Positions 47,885 to 57,389 of a stretch of DNA of 64,000 nt are shown here, piece after piece (the stretch's first letter is position 1; each line of letters begins with the position of its first letter). Under the pieces are notes generated by a model. That model did no database searches. It saw only the letters and a program-made list of their open reading frames with translations, and was not told the origin of the DNA. This stretch comes from Pithys albifrons albifrons (Eukaryota; Chordata; Aves; Passeriformes; Thamnophilidae). The stretch covers positions 20,271,209 to 20,335,208 of the forward strand of contig NC_092471.1 in the NCBI RefSeq assembly GCF_047495875.1, written 5' to 3'. Made by a program: the position numbers and the translations under genes.

Positions 47885-48487
47885 AGCCAAGGTGGGGCAC
47901 AGCCAGGAGGGCAGAGGGGGCAGCCAGGAGGGCAGGGGCAGCCAGGAGGGCAGGGGCAGCCAGGAGGGCAAGGGGCAGCCAGGAGGGCAGGGGCAGCCAG
48001 GAGGGCAAGGGAATGCCAGGAGGGCAAGGGGCAGCCAGGACCTTGTCCAGGAGGGCACGGGACAGTCAAGACCTTGCCCAGGAGGGCAGGGGGCAGGCAC
48101 GACCTTGCCTAGGAGGGCAGGGGACAGCCAGGACCTTGTCCAGAAGGGCAGGGGACAGCCAGGACCTTGTCCAGGAGGGCAGGGAGCAGCCAGGACCTTG
48201 TCCAGGAGGGCAGGGAGCAGCCAGAACCTTGTCCACGAGGGCAGGGACAGCCAGGACCTTGTCCAGGAGAGCAGGAGGCAGTCAGGACCTTGTCCAGGAG
48301 GGCAGGGAGCAGCCAGGACCTTGTCCAGAAGGGCAGGGGACAGCCAGGACCTTGTCCAGAAGAGCAGAGGACAGCCAGGACCTTGTCCAGGAGAGCAGGA
48401 GGCAGTCAGGACCTTGTCCAGGAGGGCAGGGGACAGCCAGAACCTTGTCCAGGAGGGCAGGGGACAGCCAGAACCTTGTCCAGTGGA
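47885..48487. repeat. Compound minisatellite: 18-bp unit then 31-bp unit
   Basis: 47885-48030 repeats GCCAGGAGGGCAGGGGCA; from about 48025 the unit lengthens to GCCAGGACCTTGTCCAGGAG plus GGCAGGGGACA. The longer unit looks like the shorter with an inserted ACCTTGTCC block that then amplified. Confidence 0.93.
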
Positions 48488-48757
48488 GGGTCAGGCTGGA
48501 CATAACAAAGAATTTCTCCATGGAAAGGGTGGTCAGGCCTTGGCAGGGGCTGCCCAGGGATGTTTGGAGTGTCCAACCCTAGAGGTGCCCAAAGCAGCAC
48601 TGGCCATGGCACTCAGAGCTCTGGGCTGGGGGACAAGGTGGGCATCAGGCACAGGGTGGACTCCATGGGCTGGGAGGGCTTTGCCAAGGTGGGCATCGGG
48701 CACAGGGTGGGCTCCATGGGCTGGGAGGGCTTTGCCAACCTCAGGGATTCTGTGACC
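48488..48757 (+). mobile_element. CR1-type LINE 3' fragment, variant subfamily, with a local duplication
   Basis: GGTCAGGCTGGACATAACAA, GGCAGGGGCTGCCCAGGGAT, then AGGTGGGCATCAGGCACAGG, ending CAGGGATTCTGTGACC. The block GGGCTCCATGGGCTGGGAGG is tandemly duplicated (48655-48735). Confidence 0.7.
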
Positions 48758-48892
48758 TGTGGAGGCAGGGGCTGGAATAAGAGGTTTCTGGTGCCAGCTG
48801 GGGATGGCTGAGTGATCCCTGAGCAAAACCCAGAGCCTCATCCCACTGCCTGGAACAGGAGTTTTGCCTCTGGCATGTCTGTCATGTGCCCT

Positions 48893-49228
48893 CCTGCCTT
48901 CTGTGCCCTCCCAGAGCAGGGATGGCATTGTGCCCTCCTGCCCTCTGTGCCCTCCCAGAGCAGGGATGGCATTGTGCCCTCCTGCCCTCTGTGCCCTCCC
49001 AGAGCAGGGATGGCATTGTGCCCTCCTGCCCTCTGTGCCCTCCCAGAGCAGGGATGGCATTGTGCCCTCCTGCCCTCTGTGCCCTCCCAGAGCAGGGATG
49101 GCATTGTGCCCTCCTGCCCTCTGTGCCCTCCCAGAGCAGGGATGGCATTGTGCCCTCCTGCCCTCTGTGCCCTCCCAGAGCAGGGATGGCATTGTGCCCT
49201 CCTGCCCTCTGTGCCCCCCCAGAGCAGG
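48893..49228. repeat. Minisatellite, 44-bp unit, about 7.6 copies
   Basis: GCAGGGATGGCATTGTGCCC then TCCTGCCCTCTGTGCCCTCC plus CAGA; GATGGC recurs every 44 bases and the copies are almost identical. The final unit is cut by the provirus at 49234. Confidence 0.96.
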
Positions 49229-49233
49229 GATGC

Positions 49234-49767
49234 TGTTGTAGTTTGGGATTATTATGTAAATTCTCTCCCCTGCCACTTAACTGCCCAGGCCAGCGGTTAA
49301 CAAAAGAAGTAGTTAACTGTGATCGCTGGGGTGGGGGCAGGTTTGTCTCTTTTGGTTTTTTTTTTGGATATTCTCCTCAGTCTTGGCTCGGCGGAACGGG
49401 GGAGTGGGGGCTCCAAGGAGGCAGCTGCCCTGCTGGTTACTGCTGGGGTTTTCCCTGGCTGTCTTGCCGCTGCCTACTTCGGATTACCTTTTCCTGCCGT
49501 GCTGCTGCCTGCTTTGGATTTGCTGCTGGTTGCTCGTACCTGTCTGTTTCTTGGACGGGGAACACAGGGGAAAGAGACTGAGTCCATCTGAAAGCCCACT
49601 GCTCGTCTGTTTCGCTGGAGAGGGACTGAAACTCACTCTGCAGCCAGCGGGCTGTGACAAGGACACTTAAGTATAACCTTTTCTCCCGGAGGAAAACCTG
49701 CTGGGTTTTGTTGTTGTTGTTTTTTTTTTTTCCTCTTATGGTGTTGGGGAAGTGGGTTGCACTAGTC

Positions 49768-49799
<32 letters not shown>

Positions 49800-49926
49800 G
49801 CAGTTATCCTTCTTGTATTAAAATTCCTTTTCTTAAATTTGATAAAGAGTGGTGTGATTATTGAGGAGGAGGCCCCTCCCCTGCTTGTGGGTAAAACATT
49901 TTGGTTTTTCCCCTCAAACCGAGACA
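49234..49926 (+). repeat. 5' LTR of the endogenous retrovirus (693 bp)
   Basis: TGTTGTAGTTTGGGATTATT to CTCAAACCGAGACA. Contains an AT dinucleotide run of 12 units near 49775, ATTAAA at 49818-49823 (likely polyadenylation signal) and a TATA-like AGTATAACC near 49670. Its promoter would drive the provirus on the plus strand. Confidence 0.95.
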
Positions 49927-49931
49927 TTTCT

Positions 49932-49949
49932 TGGCGCCCAACGTGGGGC
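49932..49949 (+). promoter_or_regulatory. Primer binding site, tRNA-Lys(1,2) type
   Basis: TGGCGCCCAACGTGGGGC is an exact match to the sequence used by foamy viruses and Mason-Pfizer-type betaretroviruses for tRNA-Lys(1,2). It lies 5 bases after the LTR end. Mammalian ERVL elements typically use tRNA-Leu, so this is atypical for the class. Confidence 0.88.
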
Positions 49950-49987
49950 TTGTAAACAAAGAAGGATAACTGCTATTTTGTGGCACC

Positions 49988-51646
49988 ATGTGGGTCTTGA
50001 GCTTAGAGTTCATCAGGACCATCCTGTATAATATATTGGCTTTTTGTTGGTACAAATTCATGCCAAAAGGAGCGGCAGGTTTAAGTCTTATCAACAAATC
50101 AATGAGCAAAACTCAATTAGCCGCAATTATTATTGAGTTCTTACTCTGGATTTATGGTGCCATGAATTCGATGCCTTTGGATGTCATGTGGGTGGTGCTC
50201 TCCAGGCTGTTTTCCTGCCGCAACCTAAGCTGCTACCTCTGGGGATTCAGTGATAATAGTACGGACCCTTGGGAAGGAACAAAGGGGAATCTCTTCTCCC
50301 AACCCTTTGTCCATTCCCCATTCAAGTCTGCTACAACAGCTTTTGAGATGTTTAAATTCTCCCTGGATGCCAGAGATATCTTGCTCTTTATGGTTTTTCT
50401 GCAGGGTTGTATCCCTGCAGCTTACAGAATGTTTGAAGGTAGGGCCAGGGTTTTTCCAGAATGCATTCAGAAACCTAGCCCAGTGAAGGGGGAAAAGCGA
50501 GAGAATAAAACCCCTGATGCCACAGTGAAGGGAGAAAAGGATGAGGCTAAACCAGGAGGACAGGCCAAGCCTATGGAAGTTGCCCCTATTCAGAAAAGGA
50601 AATATAAGACCAAATTAGACCATCCAGCAGACGATGAGGGGGCTGCTGCACCTCCACAGCAAGCAGACCCAGAGCCTGAGATCATCACTGAGTCATTGTC
50701 ATTTGATAATCTCCGTAGTTTGCGGAAAGACATTGCTCGACACCCGGGTGAGCCCATCCCAACTTGGTTGATCCGAGTTTGGGACCTTATGGGTGAAACC
50801 TTACAACTGGATGGTGCTGAAGCCAGGTTTTTGGGGGCTCTGGCCCAGGACGTGGCTATTGAACAGGTGTTCGTGAGGGAATCAAAGCCCCTTTCACTCT
50901 GGGCACGACTTCTAACGAGTGTAAGAGAGAAGTTTGTTTATAGAGAAATCCTGCAGGAACATCATATTAGGAAGACTTGGAAGACGATGGAAGAAGGAAT
51001 TTTACGTCTGAGGGAGATGGCAATGATGGACGTGCTTTTTGGAAGAGGTGGGCAAGCCAATAATGACCCTGACAAGGTCAGATGCACACCACATATGTGG
51101 TGGAACCCTTCACACTCGGGGCCAGCTGAATACACCGATTTCCTGGCATCCATGTATAGGGAAGAGAACCATGAAACAGTGGGCGCAGTAGCAAATAAGC
51201 TCCGGATATATGAAAGCATGACCCACAGCCCAATGCAGGCCCGTATTTCTGCTGTAGAGACATTGGTTGAGAGTCTCAAGACGCTGCCTGCAGAGGTAAA
51301 AGCGATCAGAGAGGAAATTAGGGAAAGTCTCCAAGTGGCACCAGTGCGAATGAGAACCTCTGAAGTCAGAGCCAGACGCCCCCCAGCCAGAGGAAGTGGA
51401 CAGACCTCACGAACTGAGATGTGGTACTTCCTGGCCAAACATGGAGAAGACATGGGACGGTGGGATGGGAAACCCACCCGTGCCCTTGCAGCCCGAGTAC
51501 AAGAACTGAAGGAGAATGGAAGAAGGTCAGTGAGAGTAAGTGCAGTCCCAGTTTCCCACGGGCAAGAATCTGACCCACAGGAGGGCACCTCCCAGGTGTA
51601 CTCATCGAGAAAAGGTTCTGACCGCTATGACCAGGATCAGTGTTAG
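49988..51646 (+). CDS. gag: Retroviral Gag polyprotein, intact, with hydrophobic N-terminal segments
   Basis: 552 codons, ATG chosen because a TAA precedes it in frame, leaving only 38 bases after the PBS. The C-terminal part (from about residue 239, DNLRSLRKDIARHPGEPIP) has an ERVL-type capsid look, including MWYFLAKHGEDMGRWDGKP near residue 477. Residues about 160-225 are highly charged and lysine-rich. No CX2CX4HX4C zinc knuckle is present. Residues 12-24, 44-59, 66-75 and 134-149 are strongly hydrophobic and could span or dip into membrane, unusual for a matrix-type region. Stops at TAG (51644-51646), with the same frame continuing open into pro-pol. Role: particle assembly; this copy has no disruption. 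Confidence 0.9.
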   Translation: MWVLSLEFIRTILYNILAFCWYKFMPKGAAGLSLINKSMSKTQLAAIIIEFLLWIYGAMNSMPLDVMWVVLSRLFSCRNLSCYLWGFSDNSTDPWEGTKGNLFSQPFVHSPFKSATTAFEMFKFSLDARDILLFMVFLQGCIPAAYRMFEGRARVFPECIQKPSPVKGEKRENKTPDATVKGEKDEAKPGGQAKPMEVAPIQKRKYKTKLDHPADDEGAAAPPQQADPEPEIITESLSFDNLRSLRKDIARHPGEPIPTWLIRVWDLMGETLQLDGAEARFLGALAQDVAIEQVFVRESKPLSLWARLLTSVREKFVYREILQEHHIRKTWKTMEEGILRLREMAMMDVLFGRGGQANNDPDKVRCTPHMWWNPSHSGPAEYTDFLASMYREENHETVGAVANKLRIYESMTHSPMQARISAVETLVESLKTLPAEVKAIREEIRESLQVAPVRMRTSEVRARRPPARGSGQTSRTEMWYFLAKHGEDMGRWDGKPTRALAARVQELKENGRRSVRVSAVPVSHGQESDPQEGTSQVYSSRKGSDRYDQDQC

Positions 51647-51721
51647 AGGGGCCCTGCCTCTAGCCAGGTAGAGGCACGGGACAACCGTGTCTATTGGACT
51701 GTGTGGATTCGATGGCCTGGT
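51644..51721 (+). promoter_or_regulatory. Candidate gag-pol readthrough signal (stop codon plus hairpin or pseudoknot)
   Basis: The gag TAG is followed by an 8-base spacer (51647-51654), then an 8-bp perfect stem: 51655-51662 pairs with 51669-51676 around a 6-base loop. Loop bases 51664-51668 (CCAGG) are complementary to CCTGG at 51716-51720, allowing a pseudoknot. Gammaretroviral readthrough signals have the same 8-base spacing. Pairings are read directly; function is inferred. Confidence 0.6.
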
Positions 51722-54700
51722 ACATCAGACCCACAAAAGTATAAGGCTTTGGTTGATACTGGCGCTCAATGCACATTAATGCCATCAGGACATGTGGGCT
51801 CAGAAACTATTTCTATTTCTGGGGTGACAGGGGGATCTCAAGAGTTGACTGTGCTAGAAGCTGAAGTGAGCTTGACAGGGAGAGATTGGCAGAAACACCC
51901 CATTGTGACTGGTCCAGCCGCCCCATGTATCCTGGGCATTGACTACCTCAGGAATGGATATTTTAAGGACCCAAAGGGGCATAGATGGGCTTTTGGAATA
52001 GCCACTGTACAGACAGAAGGGATTGAACAATTGAACTCATTGCCAGGTCTCTCAGAAAGTCCTTCTGCTGTTGGACTGTTGAAAGTTGAGGAACAGCAAG
52101 TGCCAATTGCCACCACGACAGTGCACCGTCGGCAATACCGAACGAACCGTGATGCTGTGATCCCCATCCATAAGATGATCCGTGAACTGGAGAGCCAAGG
52201 GGTGGTCAGCAAAACCCACTCACCCTTCAACAGCCCCATCTGGCCTGTGCATAAGTCTGATGGAGAATGGAGATTGACTGTGGACTATCGTGGCTTGAAT
52301 GAAGTTACCCCACCGCTGAGTGCCGCTGTGCCGGACATGCTGGAGCTCCAGTATGAACTGGAGTCCAGGGCAGCAAAGTGGTATGCCACTATTGACATTG
52401 CTAATGCGTTCTTCTCCATTCCTCTGGCACCAGAGTGCAGGCCACAGTTTGCTTTCACCTGGAGGGGCGTGCAGTACACCTGGAACCGACTACCCCAGGG
52501 GTGGAAACACAGTCCCACCATCTGTCATGGACTGATCCAGACTGCACTGGAGAAGGGTGAGGCTCCAGAACACCTGCAATACATTGATGACATCATTGTG
52601 TGGGGGGACACAGCAGAAGAGGTTTTTCAGAAAGGAGAGAAAATCATCCAGATCCTTTTGGGAGCTGGCTTTGCCATCAAACGGAGTAAGGTTAAGGGAC
52701 CAGCCCAAGAGATCCAGTTCCTGGGAGTGAAGTGGCAGGATGGACGCCGTCAGATTCCAACAGAAGTCATCAATAAGATCACAGCAATGTCTCCACCCAC
52801 CAGCAAAAAGGAAACACAAGCCTTCCTGGGTGCCATAGGGTTCTAGAGGATGCATATCCCAGCATACAGTCAGATCGTAAGCCCTCTCTACTTGGTAACC
52901 CGTAAGAAGAATGATTTCCACTGGGGCCCTGAGCAGCAACAAGCCTTTGACCAGATCAAGCATGAGATTGCTCAGGCTGTAGCCCTTGGACCAGTCAGGA
53001 CAGGACCAGACGTACAGAACATGCTCTACTCCGCCGCCGGGAATAATGGCCTGTCTTGGAGCCTTTGGCAGAAGGTGCCTGGTGAGACTCGAGGCCGACC
53101 ACTTGGATTCTGGAGCCGAGGCTACAGAGGATCTGAAGCCAACTATACCCCCACAGAGAAAGAGATCCTAGCCGCCTATGAAGGAGTCCAAGCCGCCTCA
53201 GAGGTGATTGGCACAGAAGCACAGCTGTTTCTGGCACCTCGACTACCAGTGCTGAAGTGGATGTTGTCAGGACAGGCTGCCTCTACACATCACGCCACTG
53301 ATGCTACCTGGAGCAAGTGGATTGCCCTGATTACGCAGCGCGCCCGTATAGGAAAATCAAATCGCCCTGGGATCCTGGAAATCATCACAAACTGGCCTGA
53401 AGGTGAAAATTTTGGTCTAGCAGATGAAGAGGAAGAGCAGGTGACACGTGCGGAAGAAGCTCCACCATACAATCAATTGCCAAAAGAGGAAATACGCTAC
53501 GCCCTCTTCACCGATGGCTCCTGTCGCATTGTAGGGACTAATCGCAAATGGAAAGCAGCTGTATGGAGTCCCACACGACAAGTTGCAGAAGCTACTGAAG
53601 GAGAAGGTGGGTCGAGTCAGTTTGCAGAGCTTAAAGCCGTGCAGTTGGCCCTGGACATTGCTGAACGAGAGAAATGGCCAAAGCTTTACCTCTACACCGA
53701 CTCATGGATGGTGGCCAATGCTCTCTGGGGATGGTTAGACCGATGGAAGAAAACCAATTGGAAACGCAGAGGGAAACCCATCTGGGCTGCCGATATATGG
53801 CAAGATATTGCCACCCGAGTAGAGAAGCTGATTGTGAGAGTCCGCCACGTAGACGCACACGTGCCCAAAAATCGGGCCAATGAGGAACATCTCAACAACC
53901 AACAGGCAGACCGAGCTGCGCAAGTGAAAGTATCACAGACAGATCTGGACTGGCAGCACAAGGGAGAGCTGTTCTTGGCTCGATGGGCCCATGATGCCTC
54001 GGGCCATCAGGGCAGAGATGCCACTTATAAATGGGCACGAGACCGAGGGGTGGATTTAACCATGGACATTATCTCTCAGGTTATCCACGACTGTGAGACA
54101 TGTGCTGCCATTAAGCAGGCTAAGAGAGTGAAGCCCCTGTGGTATGGTGGACGCTGGGATAAGTATAAGTACGGGGAGGCCTGGCAGGTTGACTACATCA
54201 CACTGCCACAGACCCGCCAAGGCAAGCGCTATGTGCTCACCATGGTGGAAGCAACCACAGGGTGGCTGGAGACACACCCAGTGCCTCACGCCACTGCTCG
54301 GAACACCATCCTAGGCCTGGAAAAACAAGTGCTGTGGCGACATGGCACCCCAGAACGAATTGAGTCAGATAATGGAACTCATTTCAAAAACAGCTTAGTT
54401 GCTACCTGGGCGAGAGAACATGGCATTGAGTGGGTGTATCATATCCCCTACCATGCACCAGCTGCCGGGAAAGTTGAGCGGTGTAATGGACTGTTGAAAA
54501 CCACTTTGAAGGCGTTGGGTGGAGGGACTTTCAAACACTGGGATCAACACTTAGCAAAGGCTACATGGCTAGTCAACACTAGAGGCTCTGTCAATCGAGC
54601 CGGCCCTGCCCAATCAGAACCCCTTCACACTGTAGATGGAGACAAAGTCCCTGTAATACACCTGAGAGGTATGCTAGGGAAAACAGTCTGGATCAACCCT

Positions 54701-54826
54701 GCCTCAGGCAAAGGCAAACCCATTCGTGGGGTTGTCTTTGCTCAAGGATCTGGTTCCACCTGGTGGGTGATGCAGGAAGATGGAGAGACACGATGTGTAC
54801 CTCAAGGGGAACTTATCTCTGGGTAA
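51647..54826 (+). pseudogene. pol: Retroviral Pro-Pol (protease, RT, RNase H, integrase), interrupted by one stop
   Basis: Same frame as gag. Protease: ALVDTGAQCTL with the DTG at 51755-51763. Reverse transcriptase: DYRGLNE, TIDIANAFFSIPL, LPQGWKHSPT and the catalytic YIDD at 52580-52591. A TAG at 52844-52846 interrupts the frame after 399 codons, close to the RT C-terminal end; 659 codons follow without further stops. RNase H: FTDGS near 53509, AELKA, YTDSW and a C-terminal NNQQAD. Integrase: HHCC zinc site (HDASGHQG to CETCA, about 53988-54110) and DDE residues near 54188 (QVDYI), 54368 (ESDNGT) and 54474 (KVERCNG). It ends TAA at 54824-54826, 100 bases before the 3' LTR, without dUTPase or env. 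One broken codon in otherwise intact enzymes indicates recent loss. Confidence 0.93.
52844..52846 (+). other. Premature amber stop inside pol
   Basis: In-frame TAG between the RT and RNase H domains, with conserved-looking sequence on both sides. It is the only interruption in the 3.2-kb pro-pol frame. Confidence 0.9.
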
Positions 54827-54901
54827 ACGACTCATATTACTGTATTTGTAAACACTTAATTATTTGAAAGAAAATTTAAGTTTAATGTAGAGTATCGGCA
54901 T

Positions 54902-54925
54902 GGAAGAGAATTTAGGGGTGGATAA
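54902..54925 (+). promoter_or_regulatory. Polypurine tract region
   Basis: GGAAGAGAA and AGGGGTGGATAA, separated by TTT, lie directly before the 3' LTR TG. This is the expected place for plus-strand priming. Confidence 0.65.
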
Positions 54926-55615
54926 TGTTGTAGTTTGGGATTATTATGTAAATTCTCTCCCCTGCCACTTAACTGCCCAGGCCAGCGGTTAACAAAAGAA
55001 GTAGTTAACTGTGATCGCTGGGGTGGGGGCAGGTTTGTCTCTTTTGGTTTTTTTTTTGGATATTCTCCTCAGTCTTGGCTCGGCGGAACGGAGGAGTGGG
55101 GACTCCAAGGAGGCAGGCTGCCCTGCTGGTTACTGCTGGGGTTTTCCCTGGCTGTCTTGCCGCTGCCTACTTCGGATTACCTTTTCCTGCCGTGCTGCTA
55201 CCTGCCTTGGATTTGCTGCTGGTTGCTCGTACCTGTCTGTTTCTTGGACGGGGAACACAGGGGAAAGAGACTGAGTCCATCTGAAAGCCCACTGCTCGTC
55301 TGTTTCGCTGGAGAGGGACTGAAACTCACTCTGCAGCCAGCGGGCTGTGACAAGGACACTTAAGTATAACCTTTTCTCCCGGAGGAAAACCTGCTGGGTT
55401 TTGTTGTTGTTGTTTTTTTTTTTTCCTCTTATGGTGTTGGGGAAGTGGGTTGCACTAGTCTGTTTACATATATATATATATATATATAGCAGTTATCCTT
55501 CTTGTATTAAAATTCCTTTTCTTAAATTTGATAAAGAGTGGTGTGATTATTGAGGAGGAGGCCCCTCCCCTGCTTGTGGGTAAAACATTTTGGTTTTTCC
55601 CCTCAAACCGAGACA
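54926..55615 (+). repeat. 3' LTR of the endogenous retrovirus (690 bp)
   Basis: Same ends as the 5' LTR. Differences: GGAGGAGTGGGGA for GGGGGAGTGGGGG, CTACCTGCCTTGG for CTGCCTGCTTTGG, one extra G in AGGCAGGCTG, and two fewer AT units. Confidence 0.95.
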
Positions 55616-55620
55616 GATGC

Positions 55621-55869
55621 CCCTCAGAGCAGCCCAGGGCCATGTGGTCCATGCCCAGCTGCTGCTGGGACCTGTTTGTCTGATGCTCCTGCGAGCGTGA
55701 AATCAGAGGTGGCAGCTTGACATGTCAGAGCAGGAGGGAACAACCTCCCTCCCTCTGTTCTTCCCTCCCTCCATTCTGTCTTCCAGGAGGCCTGAAGAGC
55801 CATCTCAGCTGTGCCTCTGGTGCTTCTGCTCATGCTGCAAGTGCCCCAAGGAGGTGACTTGCACTGGTC
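55621..55869. other. Unique sequence between provirus and next solo LTR
   Basis: No gene or repeat recognised; contains a CCCTCC-rich pyrimidine patch near 55747-55780. Confidence 0.4.
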
Positions 55870-56585
55870 TGTCCCAGTTCAGCAGGTGGGACCAGTTTAT
55901 CCCTGTGTGGGTGTGCCCAAAGCTGGGCATTCTAAACCCTCTGGGCCATTGCCCAGCAACTGTTCCCAATGGCCCATTGGCAGCAGCTGCCCAGGGCACA
56001 GCTGAGCCCTCAGGCTGGGAGCTGGCTGGGAAAGAAGCCTGGCAGAGGAGCTGGGAGAACTGCCCTGCAGGGACTCCTTGGCACCTCCACACCCACCTGA
56101 GGGCTCAGCTCTGCCCATGGGCCAGCAACCATTCCAAAATCCCCCCTGAGTGCCAGAGTCAGATCCCCCAGTGTGGAACTCCCTGCCCTGGGGGAGGCAC
56201 TGGGGGCTCCCACCCAAACCTGAGGGGATACAATCTGGGGTCTGGGGACCTCTGGGACCACTGATTGGATCCAGAGGAGGAGCAGACCCTGGCCAGGAGG
56301 AACCCCCCACTCTCCACCAGACTGTGCCATCATCTGCATCAACAGGTTTGTCCCTTCCTTTTCCTTTGGACTCGGGGGAACCACGTGGGGCTCAGCACAG
56401 GGGCCACCAAACCTCCCTGTGTTTGTGCCCCAGGGGGTGGGTTACACTGCTGGGGTTGGGGGTTAAACCCAATTTCTCTTTGTGCCATTGCATTTATGGT
56501 AATATTGTTATTAAATTGTAACTCTGATTTATAATCTCTTTTGTTGGGTTCATTCCTCCTGCTGTTTTACCTCTAAACTGGTACA
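55870..56585 (+). mobile_element. Solo LTR, 716 bp, family A, class III type
   Basis: TGTCCCAGTTCAGCAGGTGG to CCTCTAAACTGGTACA, closely similar to the LTRs at 46085 and 59662 (reverse). Flanks share only GGTC (4 of 5 bases), so one duplication copy has probably mutated. Confidence 0.82.
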
Positions 56586-57389
56586 GGTCCAACCCCAAAT
56601 TTAAGCCTTTGGGGCCCCTGCACCTCTCTCAGCATCCCTTTTCCACGGGATGCCAAAAGTCTGACCAGTCCAAGGAGATCTGGTCATTTGTGGCTGGAGC
56701 TCTTTCAGAGCACAATCAGTGCTGGATTTTCCAGGAGGTTGTTTGCCTCAGTCCCGAGGGCTTGCTGGGATTTGGCAATAATTGCCTGTTCTGGACAGAA
56801 ATGGCTTTTTCCAAGAAACATCATTGACATTCTCACATCTCTGGCACAGGGCACAACAGCAACACCATGGGCAGGTGCAGGGGCTGATCCTGCTGGAGGT
56901 GATGAGTGGCACAAAAGGTCCTGAACCCTCTTGCTGGGCCTCTGGAGGAGGGTGATGTTTCCAACCTCAGCTGCTGTTTCACCCTGGTGTTCAGGGAAAG
57001 CACAGCTTTGGGAAGCAGCACCCCCAGGGCTCAGGGTGGCTTTGTGGGGACTGTGCCTGGTTCCTGTGCCTGGTTCCTGTGCCCGTGGGCTCAGCTCCCC
57101 CTCCCTGCTGCTGTTTGGATCCTCGGGAGGGGCTGCATTTTGCTGCCAGAGGAACTGGGCTGTGAGAGCCTCTCCCCTGCTCAGGCACTTTCAGGAAGCA
57201 AAGCACTGCAGAGCAGCAGCCACTGGGTTGTTTGTCCCTGGCTGTTGGTGGCTTTGATCCTGGGAGAAGATCCATGGGATCCATGGGGAAGGTCCATGGA
57301 CAGCATGTCCCTTGTCTCTTCTCTAGGCTGGACAAGCCCAGCTCTCTCAATCTGTCTGCACAGGACACCTGAGAGCCCCTTCCAGGGCC
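56586..57389. other. Unique intergenic sequence
   Basis: No gene recognised. Confidence 0.4.

Larger units (their letters stand above)
49234..55615 (+). mobile_element. Near-complete endogenous retrovirus, class III/ERVL-like, env-less
   Basis: LTR - PBS - gag - pro-pol - polypurine tract - LTR, 6,382 bp, flanked by perfect 5-bp duplications GATGC (49229-49233 and 55616-55620). The LTRs differ by four substitutions, one single-base indel and two AT units, so it is a young insertion. A 5-bp duplication, gag lacking a Cys-His box and absence of env fit the ERVL group; no dUTPase follows integrase, unlike mammalian ERVL. Gag is open; pol has one internal stop. The copy cannot make full pol by itself, but its gag could still be translated. 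Confidence 0.95.

Noticed and set aside
47590..48755. Gln/Gly/Arg-rich frames of 287-330 codons
   Set aside because: Compound minisatellite plus CR1 tail; not a gene.
49319..49670. 90-95-codon hydrophobic frames in the LTR
   Set aside because: Present in both LTRs by duplication; short, with no retroviral accessory-gene similarity I can recognise and lying in U3/R sequence.
54827..54925. Possible env gene after pol
   Set aside because: Only about 100 bases separate the pol stop from the 3' LTR; no room for env.
46085..56585. Two same-strand family A LTRs considered as ends of one 10.5-kb provirus
   Set aside because: The 46085 copy has its own CCATG duplication on both sides, and the interior contains CR1s, minisatellites and a different provirus rather than retroviral genes of that family.
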